NCBI RefSeq assembly: GCF_000160535.1
Contig: NZ_GG704780.1
Span: 415,370 to 479,369, forward strand
Source of the DNA: Hallella bergensis DSM 17361
GTDB lineage: Bacteria > Bacteroidota > Bacteroidia > Bacteroidales > Bacteroidaceae
DNA: 64,000 nucleotides
Direction of reading: 5' to 3'
A program made the translations under genes and the position numbers. Of this stretch, positions 62,365-64,000 are shown one piece after another (position 1 is the stretch's first letter; each line of letters starts with the position of its first letter). The notes under the pieces were generated by a model, which saw only the letters and a list, made by a program, of their open reading frames with translations, had not been told where the DNA came from and made no database searches.

Positions 62365-62446
62365 CACAATATTCGGGAATATCAGGTCTGTGGAATCAAG
62401 AAATATTATTTTTACTTACAGCAATATCTCGAACATGAACCTAAGT

Positions 62447-62926
62447 TTATTGGGGATAAACCAGATTTTCAGGCTTGATATTCTCGAGCACTTCCTCAAC
62501 AAACTTGCGCGACTCCCACTTGGCCATGGGCAGATCGTGGAGCAGATAATTGCCGCAATCGCGCGGCGTGGATCCCGGGATCTCACCCTCAAAGTCTATC
62601 ACGAAGCGGAATGCCCTAATCATCAGATCCACAATATCTTTCGATTCCAGATCGCCCCTCATTAGAAGATAGTTGCCCGTGAGGCATCCCATGGGTCCCC
62701 AGTAGATGATGCGGTCTTTCCATTCCTCATCATTCCTGAGATAGGTTGCCACCAAATGTTCCATGGCATGGATGGCTCCATTGTGCAAAACAGGTTCCCG
62801 ATTGGGTTCTTTCATGCGGATATCAAATGTGGTCACGACCTCGTCTCCCACCTGATCTTTGCGGGAGACATAGATTCCACGAAGCAATTTGTCGTGATTA
62901 ATGGTAAATGAAGGGATTTTTTTCAT
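62447..62926 (-). CDS. luxS: S-ribosylhomocysteine lyase LuxS
   Basis: Cleaves S-ribosylhomocysteine to homocysteine and the precursor of autoinducer 2. The 159-residue protein carries the Fe/Zn site HAMEH (H53, E56, H57) and C124 in PRDCGNY, with the catalytic C81 in GPMGCLTGNYLL. Length and start (MKKIPSFTINHDKLLRGIYV) are standard. It lies 57 bp downstream of mtnN on the same strand, so the two form the methyl-cycle detoxification pair and probably share a transcript. Confidence 0.97.
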   Translation of the reverse strand: MKKIPSFTINHDKLLRGIYVSRKDQVGDEVVTTFDIRMKEPNREPVLHNGAIHAMEHLVATYLRNDEEWKDRIIYWGPMGCLTGNYLLMRGDLESKDIVDLMIRAFRFVIDFEGEIPGSTPRDCGNYLLHDLPMAKWESRKFVEEVLENIKPENLVYPQ

Positions 62927-62983
62927 TGTCTATTCGATTTGGCAAATCAAGCATACCGGGCAAAAGAGACCCGGTGCGCCCAT

Positions 62984-63682
62984 TTATATTATTTGTTTCA
63001 AGAAAGCCTTTGTGATCTCGAAGCTGCCTTCTGCCATGCGGTCCCAGAAGTCAAAATACTGTGATGCCCGACTGTCTTTCAGTGGAACGTCGCTGATGAT
63101 GCGAAAGGATATGAACGGAACATTATAGACATGGCAGGTCTGCGCTATTGAACAACTTTCCATATCAACGGCCATCGCTTGCGGGAAATGAGACAGTATT
63201 TCCTGCATCTTCTCGCGGCTGTCCACAAACCAGTCTCCACTGACGGTCAGCCCACTTTTCACTTGAGCCCCCATGTCCAGCCCGTTCAACTTCAAGGCTT
63301 TATCAACCAGGTCTACAGGAGCCACAAAACGGGACGGCATGTCCATCACCTGGCCATACTCCAGCTCCGCACCACAATAAACGTCGTGATAGGTGCACTC
63401 CGATGCGACCACCACATCCAACGGGTTAAGTTCTGTATCGGCACCCCCGGCCACCCCCGTAGAGATCATCAAGTCCGGATGAAAGCAGTCGATCATCTCG
63501 ACAGCACCTATCGCTGAATTGACCTTGCCAACCCCACATTGCTGCATGATGATTTCAACGTCGTCCATGTGTCCCGTCACAAAGTCCTTCAAGTTGCGGC
63601 GCTCAGACTGAACCTCCTGGAGCAATGTCTTTAACTGGACAAACTCCTTATCCATCGCAACGAGTATTCCTATTCGCTTCAT
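62984..63682 (-). CDS. mtnN: 5'-methylthioadenosine/S-adenosylhomocysteine nucleosidase
   Basis: Hydrolyses S-adenosylhomocysteine and methylthioadenosine to adenine plus the thioribose compound, feeding LuxS. The 232-residue protein has catalytic residues E13 (VAMDKEF), E175 (VDMESCSIAQ) and D198 (RIISDVP), and the purine-phosphorylase fold motifs QQCGVGKVNSA and STGVAGG. Its promoter box TAACTTTG ends only 4 bp before the ATG, suggesting a leaderless mRNA. luxS follows. Confidence 0.96.
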   Translation of the reverse strand: MKRIGILVAMDKEFVQLKTLLQEVQSERRNLKDFVTGHMDDVEIIMQQCGVGKVNSAIGAVEMIDCFHPDLMISTGVAGGADTELNPLDVVVASECTYHDVYCGAELEYGQVMDMPSRFVAPVDLVDKALKLNGLDMGAQVKSGLTVSGDWFVDSREKMQEILSHFPQAMAVDMESCSIAQTCHVYNVPFISFRIISDVPLKDSRASQYFDFWDRMAEGSFEITKAFLKQII

Positions 63683-63686
63683 GCCA

Positions 63687-63694
63687 CAAAGTTA
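63687..63694 (-). promoter_or_regulatory. -7 promoter box for mtnN-luxS, apparently leaderless
   Basis: The reverse strand reads TAACTTTG, and its last base is 5 bp before the ATG first base at 63682, so the predicted start of transcription is at or next to the start codon. Confidence 0.55.
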
Positions 63695-63756
63695 CAAAAA
63701 CCAAGACAGATTGCACCTTTTAACTTTAAACTTTTAACTTTTCAGCAAAAAATATA

Positions 63757-63764
63757 TACCTTTG
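63757..63764 (+). promoter_or_regulatory. -7 promoter box for the YfhO-like gene
   Basis: TACCTTTG lies 32 bp before the ATG at 63797, divergent from mtnN. Confidence 0.55.
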
Positions 63765-63796
63765 TCCAACATATTATAAACGTTTATAGCTCTTTT

Positions 63797-64000
63797 ATGG
63801 AAACTTTGAAGAAATGCCTGCCCGACATTCTGGCAGTCTTGCTTTTTGCAGCCATTTCATTTGCCTATTTCATGCCTGCCACACTTGAGGGACGCATTCT
63901 TTACCAACACGACTCGTCTGCTGGGCGGGGAGCCGGACAGGAAGCCAAGGAATATTTGGAGAAAACCGGAGAGCGTACCCGGTGGACCAACTCGACATTC
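63797..64000 (+). CDS. YfhO-like multi-pass membrane protein, N-terminus only
   Basis: The frame runs to the window edge, giving 68 residues. A first membrane segment (LPDILAVLLFAAISFAYFMP) is followed by ILYQHDSSAGRGAGQEAKEY and ERTRWTNSTF. In Bacteroidota YfhO-type proteins, which are large glycosyltransferase-C-like membrane proteins of about 800 residues, this stretch (QHD, GAGQE, RWTNS) is well conserved. Function in this group is not settled. The assignment rests on the N-terminus alone. Confidence 0.8.
   Translation, partial: METLKKCLPDILAVLLFAAISFAYFMPATLEGRILYQHDSSAGRGAGQEAKEYLEKTGERTRWTNSTF

Overview
The window reads as chromosome from an anaerobic Bacteroidales bacterium, most likely Prevotella or a close relative. 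Promoters repeatedly show the Bacteroidota -7 box TAnnTTTG with a TTG about 20 bp upstream. Type IX secretion proteins (PorQ, the plug protein), GldH, a SusC/SusD pair, a fused MurF-alanine racemase and the purH-mreBCD-mrdA-rodA order also point there. Genus and species are inference; there is no rRNA gene.

Layout. 1-3100 is an AT-rich accessory patch: a cut-off gene end, a 90-residue unknown protein, a large GHKL-ATPase/PD-(D/E)XK-like nuclease fusion, and the C-terminal remnant of a phage-type integrase next to a pair of IS-end-like direct repeats. 3255-10002 holds dnaK, cmk-porQ, and a tonB-polyprenyl synthase-tatD operon, followed by tRNA-Pro(GGG). 10466-14646 has a small membrane protein, an outer membrane FadL-like protein, an aromatic-repeat secreted protein and prmA. 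14699-18759 is a reverse-strand operon ftsY-rimO-HU-(HU/membrane/LysM). 19055-24919 carries a candidate small RNA, gdhA, a secreted GH25 lysozyme, a zinc-ribbon membrane protein and a GH28 polygalacturonase. 24970-29871 has tatAC, then convergent trmO, PAP2, LTA-synthase-like and WG-repeat genes. 30711-33641 is holB-ricT-gldH. 33690-40314 is the cell-shape operon led by a PurH reduced to its IMP cyclohydrolase half. 40728-45763 carries Dcp, a sugar porter and the T9SS plug. 45939-56101 is one apparent operon with a subtilase, a DPP-IV-like peptidase, SusC, SusD and two lipoproteins: probably a protein-degradation and peptide-uptake locus. 56583-64000 has an HD protein, menA, rfbC-rfbD, murF-alr, mtnN-luxS and the start of a YfhO-like membrane protein.

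The most unusual structure is intergenic. Five gaps (around 5.45, 21.1, 30.4, 40.5 and 56.4 kb) contain arrays of diverged units with an exact 22-bp period. Three of them lie inside a shared module of about 300 bp with conserved flanks, and one of these three is shorter by exactly one unit. They match no standard feature type, and their genes have no common orientation or function. Other points of interest are the ATPase/nuclease fusion in the accessory patch, an HU protein anchored through the inner membrane to a LysM domain, several promoters that imply leaderless mRNAs, and a mirror-symmetric divergent promoter at HD/menA.
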